This document shows, piece by piece, positions 16,040-24,106 of a DNA stretch of 46,717 nt; the first letter of the stretch is position 1; each line of letters starts with the position of its first letter. The translations under genes and the position numbers were made by a program. Below the pieces are notes generated by a model. The model was not told the origin of the DNA. It made no database searches and worked only from the letters and a program-made list of their open reading frames with translations. Origin of the DNA: an uncultured Gemmatimonadota bacterium (lineage in GTDB: Bacteria; Gemmatimonadota; Gemmatimonadetes; Longimicrobiales; Longimicrobiaceae); the NCBI GenBank assembly GCA_902805735.1, contig CADCTW010000144.1:1-46717 (forward strand), in the 5' to 3' direction.

Positions 16040-17025
16040 CGGGGCGCCCGCTGCGCGTGGGGGTGCTGGGGGTGGGGAGCCTGGGCTTCCACCACGCCCG
16101 CATCCTGCGCGAGATCCCCGGCACGGTCATGGCCGGGGTGTTCGACGCCTCGCCGGAGCGCACGGCGCAGGTGGCCGCGGAGCTGGGAGTGCACGGCTTC
16201 GCCTCTCAGGACGAGCTGCTGCGGGCGGTGGACGCGGCCGTGGTGGCGGTGCCCACGACGCACCACGCCGAGGTCGCGCTGGCGGCGCTGGACGCGGGCG
16301 TGCACCTGCTGATCGAGAAGCCCATCGCCTCCACGCTGGAGGAGGCCAACCGCATCGTGCGGCGCGCGGCGGAGGGGGGGCTGATCGTGGCGACGGGGCA
16401 CGTGGAGCGCTTCAACAGCGCGCTGCGGGCCTGCGAGCAGCACCTGGAGGGGCCGCAGTTCATCGAAAGCCACCGCCTGGCCCCCTTCGGCCCGCGGGGG
16501 ACGGACGTGGCCGTGGTGCTGGACCTGATGATCCACGACATCGACCTGGTGCTGGGGCTGGTGCGCCGCCCCGTGGAGTCGGTGGACGCGGTGGGCGTGG
16601 GCGTGCTCTCGGCCAACGTGGACATCGCCAACGCGCGGTTCGTGTTCGAGGGCGGCGTGGTGGCCAACGTCACGGCCAGCCGCGTGTCGCTGGAGCGCAT
16701 GAGGAAGGTGCGCTTCTTCCAGCGCTCGGGCTACATCTCGCTGGACCTGGCCAAGGGCACGGGCGAGTTCCTGCGCCTGCGCAAGGGCGCCACGCTGCCC
16801 GAGGGGGAGTTCAACCCCCTCTCTCTGCTGAGCATCGTGGAGCGGATCGAGCTGGCGGGCGACGGGGCCGAGCCGCTGCGCGCGGAGCTGGAGGCGTGGG
16901 TGGCGGCGGTGCTGGGCGAGGGCCCGCTGGTGGTGAGCGGCGAGGACGGGCGCGACGCGCTCGCCGTCGCCCTGCGCGTCATGGACCGGATCGAGCACCA
17001 TGCGGCCGCTTCCCAACCCGCATAA
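16036..17025 (+). CDS. Gfo/Idh/MocA family oxidoreductase in the lpx operon
   Basis: NAD(P)-dependent sugar dehydrogenase family. The protein is 329 residues from the TTG start overlapping the lpxA stop (TTGA); GTG 16057 is an alternative. The N-terminal Rossmann motif is VGVLGVGSLGFHHARIL. The family signature EKP is in LLIEKPIAST near residue 93-102, and the C-terminal domain begins around HVERFNSALR. The substrate is unknown. Its place between lpxA and lpxB matches the position of GnnA-type enzymes that oxidise UDP-GlcNAc at C3 before amination for 3-amino lipid A. However, no GnnB-type aminotransferase is visible in the window. A role in the lipid A sugar is therefore inference from context. 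The 3' end overlaps a small membrane-protein gene. Confidence 0.85.
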   Translation: MTGRPLRVGVLGVGSLGFHHARILREIPGTVMAGVFDASPERTAQVAAELGVHGFASQDELLRAVDAAVVAVPTTHHAEVALAALDAGVHLLIEKPIASTLEEANRIVRRAAEGGLIVATGHVERFNSALRACEQHLEGPQFIESHRLAPFGPRGTDVAVVLDLMIHDIDLVLGLVRRPVESVDAVGVGVLSANVDIANARFVFEGGVVANVTASRVSLERMRKVRFFQRSGYISLDLAKGTGEFLRLRKGATLPEGEFNPLSLLSIVERIELAGDGAEPLRAELEAWVAAVLGEGPLVVSGEDGRDALAVALRVMDRIEHHAAASQPA

Positions 17026-17161
17026 GCTGCGCGGATCGACCGACCCGCGCCGTCCCCTCCCGCGCCACGTGCGCCCGCCGTCGCCCTGGCGGCTGGTGAT
17101 CCTGCTGGTCGTGACGCTCGGGGCCATCTTCGTGCTCCTGCGGCGTTCTGGTGCGCTGTGA
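17000..17161 (+). CDS. Small single-helix membrane protein, 53 residues (candidate)
   Basis: ATG 17000 opens a frame of 53 codons that overlaps the 3' end of the oxidoreductase by 26 bases and the lpxB start by four (GTGA). The product has a basic, Pro/Arg-rich N-terminal half (about residues 1-30), then one clear membrane helix (WRLVILLVVTLGAIFVLL) and a short RRSGAL tail. By the positive-inside rule the N-terminus would be cytoplasmic. The fit between its neighbours, the start/stop overlaps and the sharp basic-then-hydrophobic pattern argue for a real gene. No family is recognised. It may be a small membrane anchor or regulator in lipid A synthesis, but that is a guess. Confidence 0.55.
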   Translation: MRPLPNPHKLRGSTDPRRPLPRHVRPPSPWRLVILLVVTLGAIFVLLRRSGAL

Positions 17162-18306
17162 TCTCACACCGAGACACAGAGACACAGAGAGAGGCTCCCA
17201 CCATCTTCATCTCCGCGGGCGAGGAGTCGGGCGACCTGCACGGCGGGGCGCTGGCCGCGGCGCTGCGCGAGCGTTTTCCCCGCGCCCGGCTGCTGGGGCT
17301 GGGCGGCGCGCGGATGGAGGCGGCGGGCGTGGAGCTGATGGCCGGGCTCCAGGAGCTGGCCGTGATGGGCTTCGCGGAGGTGATCCGCCACCTCCCGTTC
17401 TTCTACCGCCTGCGCCAGCGGGTGTGGGCCGCGCTCGCCGCCGAGCGCGTGGACCTGGTCATCCCCATCGACTACCCCGGCTTCAACCTCCGCCTCGCCC
17501 GCCACGCGCGCGAGAGCGGCATTCCCGTGCTCTATTACATCGCGCCGCAGGTGTGGGCGTGGCACAAGAGCCGGGTGCGCGACCTGGCCCGCGACGCCGA
17601 CCGCGTGGCCGTGGTGCTGCCGTTCGAGGAGGATTTCCTGCGCGGCGCCGGCGTCGCCGCGCGCTTCGTGGGGCACCCGCTCCTGGATCGCGACCCGCCG
17701 GTGCAGGACCGAGACGCGTGGGCCCGGTCCCTGGGGCTGGATCCGGCGCGTCCTGTCCTGGGGCTCTTCCCCGGCTCGCGCGCGCAGGAGGTGCGGCGGC
17801 ATCTGGCGCTGTTCTCCGAGGCCGCCCGGCGCGTGGTGAAGCGCCGGCCCGAGGTGCAGCCCGTGATCGGGACGCCGGGAGGGATCGATCCGGCGGTGTA
17901 CGAGGGCGCGCTGTGGCCGCGGGTGCCGAGCGCGGGCGGGCTGCTGCAGTACGCCACGGCGGCGCTGGTGAAGAGCGGCACCACGACGCTGGAGGCCGGG
18001 ATCGCCGCCACGCCCATGGTGGTCGTCTACCGGATGAACGCGGCGAGCTACGCCATGGCGAAGCGGCTGGTGAAGGTGCCGCACATCGCGCTGGCCAACC
18101 TGATCGCGGACGAGCGCGTGGCGCCGGAGTTCGTGCAGGACGCCGCCACGCCCGACGCCCTCGCGGCCGCCCTCCTCCCGCTCCTGGATCCCCGGTCGCC
18201 GGAGCGGGTGGTGATGGTGGAGGGGTTGAGGAAGATCCAGGGGAAGCTGGGGGGCGCCGGGGCGTCGCGGCGGGTGGTGGAGATCGCGGCCGAGCTGATC
18301 TCGTGA
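17158..18306 (+). CDS. lpxB: Lipid-A-disaccharide synthase LpxB
   Basis: Joins UDP-diacyl-GlcN and lipid X into the lipid A disaccharide at the inner-membrane face. The protein is 382 residues of family GT19. Diagnostic motifs run in order: SAGEESGDLHGG, PIDYPGFNLRLARHA, APQVWAWHKSRV, FVGHPLLD, LGLFPGSRAQEV and KSGTTTLEAGIAATPMVVVY. The only possible start before conserved sequence is GTG 17158, overlapping the small upstream gene. Codons 2-12 (ISHRDTETQRE) are therefore encoded by a CACAGAGR repeat copy, an added N-terminus not found in other LpxB. The end overlaps the acyltransferase start as GTGA. Confidence 0.95.
   Translation: MISHRDTETQREAPTIFISAGEESGDLHGGALAAALRERFPRARLLGLGGARMEAAGVELMAGLQELAVMGFAEVIRHLPFFYRLRQRVWAALAAERVDLVIPIDYPGFNLRLARHARESGIPVLYYIAPQVWAWHKSRVRDLARDADRVAVVLPFEEDFLRGAGVAARFVGHPLLDRDPPVQDRDAWARSLGLDPARPVLGLFPGSRAQEVRRHLALFSEAARRVVKRRPEVQPVIGTPGGIDPAVYEGALWPRVPSAGGLLQYATAALVKSGTTTLEAGIAATPMVVVYRMNAASYAMAKRLVKVPHIALANLIADERVAPEFVQDAATPDALAAALLPLLDPRSPERVVMVEGLRKIQGKLGGAGASRRVVEIAAELIS
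17163..17194 (+). repeat. CACAGAGR-unit repeat copy 3, inside the lpxB start
   Basis: TCACACCGAGACACAGAGAC and one further unit lie immediately after the GTG start of lpxB and are read as coding sequence. There is no inverted arm. The final AGAGAGAGG resembles a ribosome site, but no start codon follows before conserved LpxB residues. Confidence 0.85.
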
Positions 18307-18965
18307 GCGAGGAGTTCCGGACGGAGCTGACGCTGAAGCAGGGCCTCGCCGCGGGGCTGGGCGGGGCCGCGCTGGACGCGCTGATGCGCACCACCTCCGT
18401 GCGCACCGAGGGCGAGGAGAACTTCCGCCAGTTCTGGCGCCGGGGGCAGCCGGTCGTGTTCACGCTGTGGCACGGCCGGCTGCTTCCCTGTACCTACCAC
18501 CACCGCCACCAGGGCGTGGTCACCCTGATCAGCCAGCACCGTGACGGCGAGTACATCACCCGCGTGGTGAAGCGGTGGGGATTCACCGCGGTGCGCGGCT
18601 CCAGCAGCCGCGGCGGGCTGGACGCGCTCCGCGAGCTGGTCCGCCACCTGCGCGGGGGCCGCTCGCTGGCCATCACGCCCGACGGGCCGCGCGGCCCGCG
18701 CGAGAAGATGAAGCCCGGCCCGCTCCTGGCCGCGCAGCTCACGGGCGCGCCCATCATCCCCGTGGTCTCCGGCGCCAGCCGCGCCTCCTACTTCGGCGGG
18801 TGGGACCGCTTCATGATCCCGCACCCGTTCGCGCGCCTGCAGATCGCCTACGGCGAGCCCCTCTACGTCCCCCGGCGCGCGGGCGAGGCGCAGCTCGAGG
18901 CCGTGTCGGCGGAGGTGGAGGCGCGGCTGGCGGGGCTGATGAAGCGGGTGGACGAGAGATGGTGA
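18303..18965 (+). CDS. DUF374 lysophospholipid acyltransferase-like protein (LpxJ-type)
   Basis: The protein is 220 residues from a GTG overlapping the lpxB stop. An acyltransferase-like core is visible: FTLWHGRLLP with the likely catalytic His near residue 50, SSSRGGLDALREL, and AITPDGPRGPREKMKPGPL. This matches the DUF374 family. From family knowledge, DUF374 includes LpxJ of Campylobacter and relatives, a lipid A secondary acyltransferase that can act before Kdo addition. In this operon it is the best candidate for lipid A secondary acylation, as no LpxL/LpxM homologue is seen. Acting on another lysolipid is possible. It is followed by a 334-base repeat region. Confidence 0.8.
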   Translation: MSEEFRTELTLKQGLAAGLGGAALDALMRTTSVRTEGEENFRQFWRRGQPVVFTLWHGRLLPCTYHHRHQGVVTLISQHRDGEYITRVVKRWGFTAVRGSSSRGGLDALRELVRHLRGGRSLAITPDGPRGPREKMKPGPLLAAQLTGAPIIPVVSGASRASYFGGWDRFMIPHPFARLQIAYGEPLYVPRRAGEAQLEAVSAEVEARLAGLMKRVDERW

Positions 18966-19299
18966 GGCCCCCTCCTCCCAACCCCCTCCCCCGCAAAATG
19001 CGCGGGAGAGGGGGCGATTTCCACGGAGCGCCGCATCGAGCCGGCCCTCTTGGACCGGTCCCCTCCGCGTCCGAGGTAGCGTGCGGGAGGACTGCACTTG
19101 CAGAACCTGGACTCCGGAACCGCGGCCCGCAGGATGCCCGAGTACCACGCCGGCGGCAGGAATGCGCCCCCTCTCCCGCTGGCGGGGGAGGGGGCCGGGG
19201 GGAGGGGGCCTCTCAGCGCGCTCCGATCTGCAAGTCCCCTCTCCCACGCTGTTTGTGGGAGAGGGTGGCGGCTATCAGGCCGCCGGGTGAGGGCCTCCC
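18966..19299 (+). repeat. Repeat-filled gap between DUF374 gene and lpxK
   Basis: No gene is seen. Three CCCTCTCCC-type hairpins stand in a row: one around 18982-19012 (imperfect), one at 19167-19194 around a CGCTGGCG turn, and one at 19237-19265 (11-bp stem CCCTCTCCCAC/GTGGGAGAGGG, loop GCTGTTT). The last is followed by a GGCGGC/GCCGCC stem-loop and GGGTGAGGGCCTCCC, which ends at the lpxK ATG. The middle part, including GCACTTGCAGAACCTGG, shows no recognised element. Confidence 0.75.
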
Positions 19300-20319
19300 A
19301 TGACCCTCCGCACCTGGGTGCCGCGCTGGTGGGCCGGGGGGGCGGGCGCGGCGGGGAGGGTGCTGGACGTGGCGCTGCTTCCGGCGGAGACGGCGTTTCG
19401 CGGGGTGGCGGCGCTGCGCAACGGGGCGTACGACCGGGCGATCCTGCGCGCGGAGCGGGCGCCGGTGCCCGTGATCAGCGTGGGGAACCTGGCGGTGGGC
19501 GGGGCGGGGAAGACGCCCCTGTCGGCGTGGATCGCGGGGCGGCTGCTTGGATGGGGCCGGCGGCCGGCGATCGCGCTGCGGGGGTACGGGGAGGACGAGG
19601 TGCGGGTGCACCGCGAGCTGAACCCGGAGGTGCCCGTGTTCGCGGCGGCGCGGCGGGTGGAGGCGGCGCGCGCGGCGGCGGCGGCGGGGCGCGACGTGGT
19701 GGTGCTCGATGACGGATTCCAGCACCGGGCGCTCGCGCGCGACCTCGATGTCGTGCTGATCGCCGTGGAGGGATGGCGCGCGCGGCCGCGGGTGCTGCCG
19801 CGGGGGCCCTGGCGCGAGGGACCGTCCGCGCTGGGCCGGGCAGACGTGGTCGTGCTCACGCGCAAGACGGCGGGGCGCGAGCGGGCGGAGGCGGTGGCGC
19901 GGGAGGTGGCCGCATGGATGGACGGCAAGCCGGTCGTCTCGTGCCACCTGGCGCCCGGTCGGCTCGCGGGACTGCGCGAGGGGGATGATCTCGATCCACA
20001 GGCGCTCGCCGGGCGGGACGTGCTGGCGGTGGCGGCGCTGGCGGATCCCGGGCCGTTCGTGGAGCAGTTGAGAAGTTGGGGGGCGCGGGTGGAGGAGGCG
20101 CTCTTCGGGGACCATCACGCGTTCAGTGCGCCGGAGGCGGAGGAGCTGGCGGCGCGGGCGGCGGGGCGGGTGGCGGTGATGACGCGCAAGGATGCGGTCA
20201 AGCTTCGGGACCTCTTCCCGGCGCAGGCGTACGTGCTGGAGCAGACGGTCCGGTTCGACTGGGGCGAAGAGGCGCTGGACGCCGCGCTGCTGCGGGCGCT
20301 CGAAAGGAAGACGGGATGA
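19300..20319 (+). CDS. lpxK: Tetraacyldisaccharide 4'-kinase LpxK
   Basis: Phosphorylates the 4' position of the lipid A disaccharide using ATP, making lipid IVA at the inner membrane. The protein is 339 residues. An N-terminal amphipathic segment precedes the P-loop VGNLAVGGAGKTP near residues 65-78, and VVVLDDGFQHRALARDLDV is diagnostic for LpxK. It differs from many LpxK neighbourhoods in having no kdtA (Kdo transferase) beside it. The ATG directly abuts a repeat hairpin tail. The stop overlaps nadB as ATGA. Confidence 0.95.
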   Translation: MTLRTWVPRWWAGGAGAAGRVLDVALLPAETAFRGVAALRNGAYDRAILRAERAPVPVISVGNLAVGGAGKTPLSAWIAGRLLGWGRRPAIALRGYGEDEVRVHRELNPEVPVFAAARRVEAARAAAAAGRDVVVLDDGFQHRALARDLDVVLIAVEGWRARPRVLPRGPWREGPSALGRADVVVLTRKTAGRERAEAVAREVAAWMDGKPVVSCHLAPGRLAGLREGDDLDPQALAGRDVLAVAALADPGPFVEQLRSWGARVEEALFGDHHAFSAPEAEELAARAAGRVAVMTRKDAVKLRDLFPAQAYVLEQTVRFDWGEEALDAALLRALERKTG

Positions 20320-21887
20320 CGAACACCGACGTGGTGGTGGTGGGAAGCGGGATCGCGGGGCTCTTCTTCGCCCTCAAGGTGGCGAAGTACGGCACCGTCA
20401 CGCTGGTCACCAAGAAGAGCCGGCCCGAGTCCAGCACCAACTGGGCGCAGGGTGGGGTGGCCGCCGTCTTCGGCACCGACGACTCGCCGGACCTGCACAT
20501 CGAGGACACCCTGGTCGCGGGCGCCGGCCTCTGCCACCCCGACGCCGTGGACGTGCTCGTGCGCGAGGGCCCCAGCCGCGTGCGCGAGCTGATCGAGCTG
20601 GGCGTGCGCTTCACCCAGGAGGGCGAGGACCTGTCGCTGGGGCGCGAGGGCGGGCACTCGCGGCGGCGCATCGTGCGCGCGGCGGACCTCACGGGGCGCG
20701 AGATCGAGCGCGGCCTGCTGCACGCCGTGGCCGAGAATCCCAAAATCCACATCCTGGAGAATCACGCCGCGGTCGACCTCCTCACCGCCACCGACCCCGG
20801 GACGCTGGGGGAGCGGTGCTGCGGCGTGCTGGTGCTGGACACCGAGGCGGGGGAGCTGAAGCCCTTCCTGGCCCGCGCCGTGATGCTGGCCACCGGCGGG
20901 TGCGGGCAGGTCTACCGCCACACCACCAACCCCTCCATCGCCACGGGCGACGGGGTGGCGATGGCGTACCGGGCGGGCGCCAAGGTCGCCAACATGGAGT
21001 TCGTGCAGTTCCACCCCACGGCGCTCTACCCCGCGCGCGACCACACCTTCCTGATCTCCGAGGCGGTGCGCGGCGAGGGCGCCGTGCTGCGCCGCAGGGA
21101 CGGGGCGGCGTTCATGGACGCCTACCACCCGCTGGCCTCCCTGGCCCCGCGCGACGTGGTGGCGCGGGCCATCGACACGGAGATGAAGCGCAGCGGCGAC
21201 CCGTACGTGAACCTGGACTGCTCGGCCATCCCCGAGGCCGAGATCCGCGCGCGCTTCCCCAACATCCTGCGCGAGACGGGGGAGCGCGGGATGGACATGC
21301 TGCGCGAGCCCATCCCCGTGGTCCCCGCGGCGCACTACCTGTGCGGCGGCGTGCTGACGGACACCGATGGGCGCAGCTCCGTACCCGGGCTGTACGCGGC
21401 GGGGGAGACGGCGTGCACGGGCGTGCACGGCGCCAACCGCCTGGCCTCGAACTCGCTGCTGGAGGCGCTCGTCTTCGCGCACCGGGCGGCCGAGCGCATC
21501 GGGCCGCAGCTCGCCGTTACGCGCATGCTGCAGCCCGCCGCGCCGCCGCCGCAGCCCACGGGCGAGGCCGCGGCGGACGCGGAGCTGGAGGCGCAGCGCG
21601 AGGTCATCCGCAACGTGATGTGGGACTCGGTGGGGATCGTGCGCTCCGGCGCGCGGCTGGCGGACGCGGAGGCGAGGCTGCGGCCCATCTCCGAGCTGGT
21701 CAACGGGTTGTGGGCCACGGCGCGCCCCACGGCGGAGCTGGTGGAGGTGCGCAACGTGATCCAGACGGCGCTGCTGATCGTGCGCTGCGCGTCGCGCCGC
21801 CACGAGAGCCGCGGGCTGCACTTCGACGAAGACCACCCGTACCGCGACAACGAGCACATGCTGCGCGACACCATCATCGTCCGGTGA
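20316..21887 (+). CDS. nadB: L-aspartate oxidase NadB
   Basis: FAD enzyme that oxidises aspartate to iminoaspartate, the first step of de novo NAD synthesis. The protein is 523 residues. The FAD dinucleotide fold is VVVVGSGIAGLFFALKVA at residues 6-23; the family motifs SSTNWAQGGVAA, FVQFHPTALY and EAVRGEGAVLRR follow. The second FAD contact is GLYAAGETACTGVHGANRLA, and a C-terminal helical domain ends the protein. The ANRLASNSLLEALVF and HPTAL arrangement supports NadB over succinate dehydrogenase. nadA and nadC are not in the window. The ATG overlaps lpxK and the stop overlaps rlmH, so it is cotranscribed with lipid A genes without an obvious functional link. Confidence 0.95.
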   Translation: MTNTDVVVVGSGIAGLFFALKVAKYGTVTLVTKKSRPESSTNWAQGGVAAVFGTDDSPDLHIEDTLVAGAGLCHPDAVDVLVREGPSRVRELIELGVRFTQEGEDLSLGREGGHSRRRIVRAADLTGREIERGLLHAVAENPKIHILENHAAVDLLTATDPGTLGERCCGVLVLDTEAGELKPFLARAVMLATGGCGQVYRHTTNPSIATGDGVAMAYRAGAKVANMEFVQFHPTALYPARDHTFLISEAVRGEGAVLRRRDGAAFMDAYHPLASLAPRDVVARAIDTEMKRSGDPYVNLDCSAIPEAEIRARFPNILRETGERGMDMLREPIPVVPAAHYLCGGVLTDTDGRSSVPGLYAAGETACTGVHGANRLASNSLLEALVFAHRAAERIGPQLAVTRMLQPAAPPPQPTGEAAADAELEAQREVIRNVMWDSVGIVRSGARLADAEARLRPISELVNGLWATARPTAELVEVRNVIQTALLIVRCASRRHESRGLHFDEDHPYRDNEHMLRDTIIVR

Positions 21888-22360
21888 AGGTCACCGTCGT
21901 GGCGGTGGGCAAGGCGCGCGGCACCCTCGCCGACGCGGTGGCGGACTACGAGACGCGCGCGCGCCGCTACTTCGCGTTCGAGGCGGCGGAGGTGAAGGAG
22001 GAGGCGTTCCGCCGCGCGGGCGACGCGGGGCGCGTGCGCGACGAGGAAGGGAAGCGCCTGCTGGCCCGCGTCCCCGCCGGCGCGCAGGTCGTGGCGCTGC
22101 ACGAGACGGGGAAGCAGTGGACCTCGCCGCAGCTCGCGGCGTACCTGGCCGACCTGGCGGTGCAGGGGAGCCCGGGCGCGGCGTTCCTGATCGGCGGGGC
22201 GTACGGGCTGTCGGACGAGATCCTGGCGCGCGCGCCGGTGAAGCTCACGCTCTCCGCCATGACGCTCACCCACGAGCTGGCGCGGCTGGTGCTCACGGAG
22301 CAGCTCTACCGCGCCGGGACGATCCAGCGCGGCGAGCCGTATCACAAGGGGCGGGATTGA
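21884..22360 (+). CDS. rlmH: 23S rRNA pseudouridine-1915 N3-methyltransferase RlmH
   Basis: SPOUT-family enzyme methylating pseudouridine 1915 of helix 69 in 23S rRNA on assembled ribosomes. The protein is 158 residues, the usual size. The knotted SAM site is seen in AAFLIGGAYGLSDEIL, and the C-terminal MTLTHELARLVLTEQLYRA and GEPYHKG are diagnostic. The GTG start overlaps the nadB stop as GTGA. The stop overlaps a possible TTG (22357) of the following gene. Confidence 0.95.
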   Translation: MKVTVVAVGKARGTLADAVADYETRARRYFAFEAAEVKEEAFRRAGDAGRVRDEEGKRLLARVPAGAQVVALHETGKQWTSPQLAAYLADLAVQGSPGAAFLIGGAYGLSDEILARAPVKLTLSAMTLTHELARLVLTEQLYRAGTIQRGEPYHKGRD

Positions 22361-22369
22361 AAGACAAGT

Positions 22370-22402
22370 CTCACACAGAGACACAGAGGCACAGAGGAGA
22401 GG
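22370..22402 (+). repeat. CACAGAGR-unit repeat copy 4, provides the bshC ribosome site
   Basis: CTCACACAGAGACACAGAGG and one further unit run into GAGGAGAGG at 22394-22402. That purine stretch ends two bases before TTG 22405, with AGGAG at 22395-22399 at optimal spacing. The copy has no inverted arm. Confidence 0.85.
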
Positions 22403-22404
22403 CG

Positions 22405-23997
22405 TTGACGCTGCGCATCGATGCGGGGCCCGTGGCGGGGGGACGGCTGGTGGGCGACTACATGGCGGGGGAGCCCGCGATCTCCGCGTTTTACGCGGGG
22501 CACCCGCTGGACGCGGCCGCTTACCGGGAGAAGCTGGCCGAGGTGCGCGGCCGCTTCGACCGGCCGGCCCGCGAGCGCGCAGCGGCCGCCCTGCGTCCTA
22601 CCTCGGCCGGCGCGGCGGAGCGCCTGCGCAGGTTCGTGGAAGAGGGCGGGGCGATGGTCACCACCGGCCAGCAGACCGGCCTGTTCACGGGTCCGCTCTA
22701 CACCATCCACAAGATCCTCTCCGCCATCCGCCTGGCCGAAGCGCTGGAGCGGGAGCTGGATGTGGTCGTCCTCCCCGTGTTCTGGGCCGCCTCCGAGGAC
22801 CACGATTTCGCCGAGGTGAACCACGTCTGGGCGGCCGATGGGGCAGGGGAGCTGCTCCGCTTCGGGGTCACGGCCACCGAGCGGCGCCCCGTGCCGATGT
22901 CTGAAATGAGGCTCGGAAGGGACGCGGAAAATGCTTTCGATAGCTTCACGCAAGCCGTTGGCGGACATTCCGTTGATGGCGGTGTTTTCACGCGGCTTCG
23001 AGGTGCCTATCAGCCCGGCCGCACGGTAGCCGAGGCGTTCCGGGACAGCATCGCCGAGCTCTTCGCGGGCTTCGATCTGCTCATCACGGACGCCGCCGAT
23101 CCGGCGCTCAAGACCGCCTCCACCGGCATCCTCCTGGCCGAAGCGGAGCACGCCGCGGAGCACGAGCGCCTGGTCGCGGAGCAGACTGCCGCGCTGGCAG
23201 CCGCCGGTTATCCGTCGCAGGTGGTGGTCGCGGAGGGCGCGGCGAATCTCTTCTACCACGGACCCGCGGGACGCGAGCGGCTGCAGCGGGACGGCGGCGC
23301 ATTCGTGGCCGCGGACGCACGGAGGCGCTTCACCCGTGACGACCTGCAGGCCCTGCTGCGCGACGATCCGCGCGCGCTGAGCCCCAACGTCTTCCTGCGC
23401 CCCGTTGTGGAGTCCGCCGTGTTCCCGACGCTGGCGTACGTGGGCGGGCCGGCGGAGACGGCGTACTTCGCGCAGATCCGTCCGCTCTTCGACGCGCTCG
23501 GCATCCGCATGCCGCTCGTCTTCCCGCGCTTCGCCGCGCTGATCGCCCCGCCGGAGGCGGATGAGGCGCGCGACGCGCTGGCCATCACGGACGAAGAGCT
23601 GCGCCTGCCGGACCACGAGCTGCTGGAGCGCGTCGCCCGCCGCCGCGTCCCGGCGGAGGTGGAGCGGGAGCTGGCGGTGCTGCGGCACGCGCTCGTCGGC
23701 AACTTCGGCGCGCTGATCGACGCGGCGCACGCCATCGACCCCAACCTGGACCTGGCCATCGGCGCGCGCCGCAACCGCGCGCTGATCCAGGTGGCGGACG
23801 CGGAGCGCAAGATCATCCGTCACGTGAAGCGCAGCGACGGCGCGCTGCGTGGCCTCCCGATCGCGCGCAACCACTTGCGGCCGCGCGGCTTGCCTCAGGA
23901 GCGGGTGCTCACCGTGTTCCAGTACCTCGCGCGCCAGCCCACGCTGCTGCACGACCTGGCGGCGGCGATGAAGGTGGAGCTGAGAACCGGCCGTTGA
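22405..23997 (+). CDS. bshC: Putative cysteine ligase BshC (bacillithiol synthesis)
   Basis: Adds cysteine to GlcN-malate to finish bacillithiol, a low-molecular-weight thiol. The protein is 530 residues. The family hallmark stretches are MVTTGQQTGLFTGPLYTIHK and VFWAASEDHDFAEVNHVW near residues 88-150. A long C-terminal helical part ends in KVELRTGR. TTG 22405 was chosen because of the strong AGGAG; an upstream TTG at 22357, overlapping the rlmH stop, would add 16 repeat-encoded residues. bshA and bshB are not in the window. A patch around 22890-23000 is less GC-rich than its surroundings but stays in frame. Confidence 0.92.
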   Translation: MTLRIDAGPVAGGRLVGDYMAGEPAISAFYAGHPLDAAAYREKLAEVRGRFDRPARERAAAALRPTSAGAAERLRRFVEEGGAMVTTGQQTGLFTGPLYTIHKILSAIRLAEALERELDVVVLPVFWAASEDHDFAEVNHVWAADGAGELLRFGVTATERRPVPMSEMRLGRDAENAFDSFTQAVGGHSVDGGVFTRLRGAYQPGRTVAEAFRDSIAELFAGFDLLITDAADPALKTASTGILLAEAEHAAEHERLVAEQTAALAAAGYPSQVVVAEGAANLFYHGPAGRERLQRDGGAFVAADARRRFTRDDLQALLRDDPRALSPNVFLRPVVESAVFPTLAYVGGPAETAYFAQIRPLFDALGIRMPLVFPRFAALIAPPEADEARDALAITDEELRLPDHELLERVARRRVPAEVERELAVLRHALVGNFGALIDAAHAIDPNLDLAIGARRNRALIQVADAERKIIRHVKRSDGALRGLPIARNHLRPRGLPQERVLTVFQYLARQPTLLHDLAAAMKVELRTGR

Positions 23998-24106
23998 AAC
24001 CTCTGCAACGACGGCAGGAAGTCCCCCGTGGGACGACAGGGTTCCGTCTGAACGTGCAGGATCGGTCCGCGGAACGCCCGGTGTGCCAGGGAGGGTTGCG
24101 CAGCGG

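Noticed and set aside
22357..22407. TTG 22357 as the bshC start by overlap with the rlmH stop
   Set aside because: It lacks a ribosome site, and the 16 added residues are repeat-encoded. TTG 22405 has AGGAG at ideal spacing. It is not fully excluded.
22890..23000. Possible foreign insert in bshC because of lower GC
   Set aside because: The frame and protein character continue without a break and the stretch is only about 110 bases.
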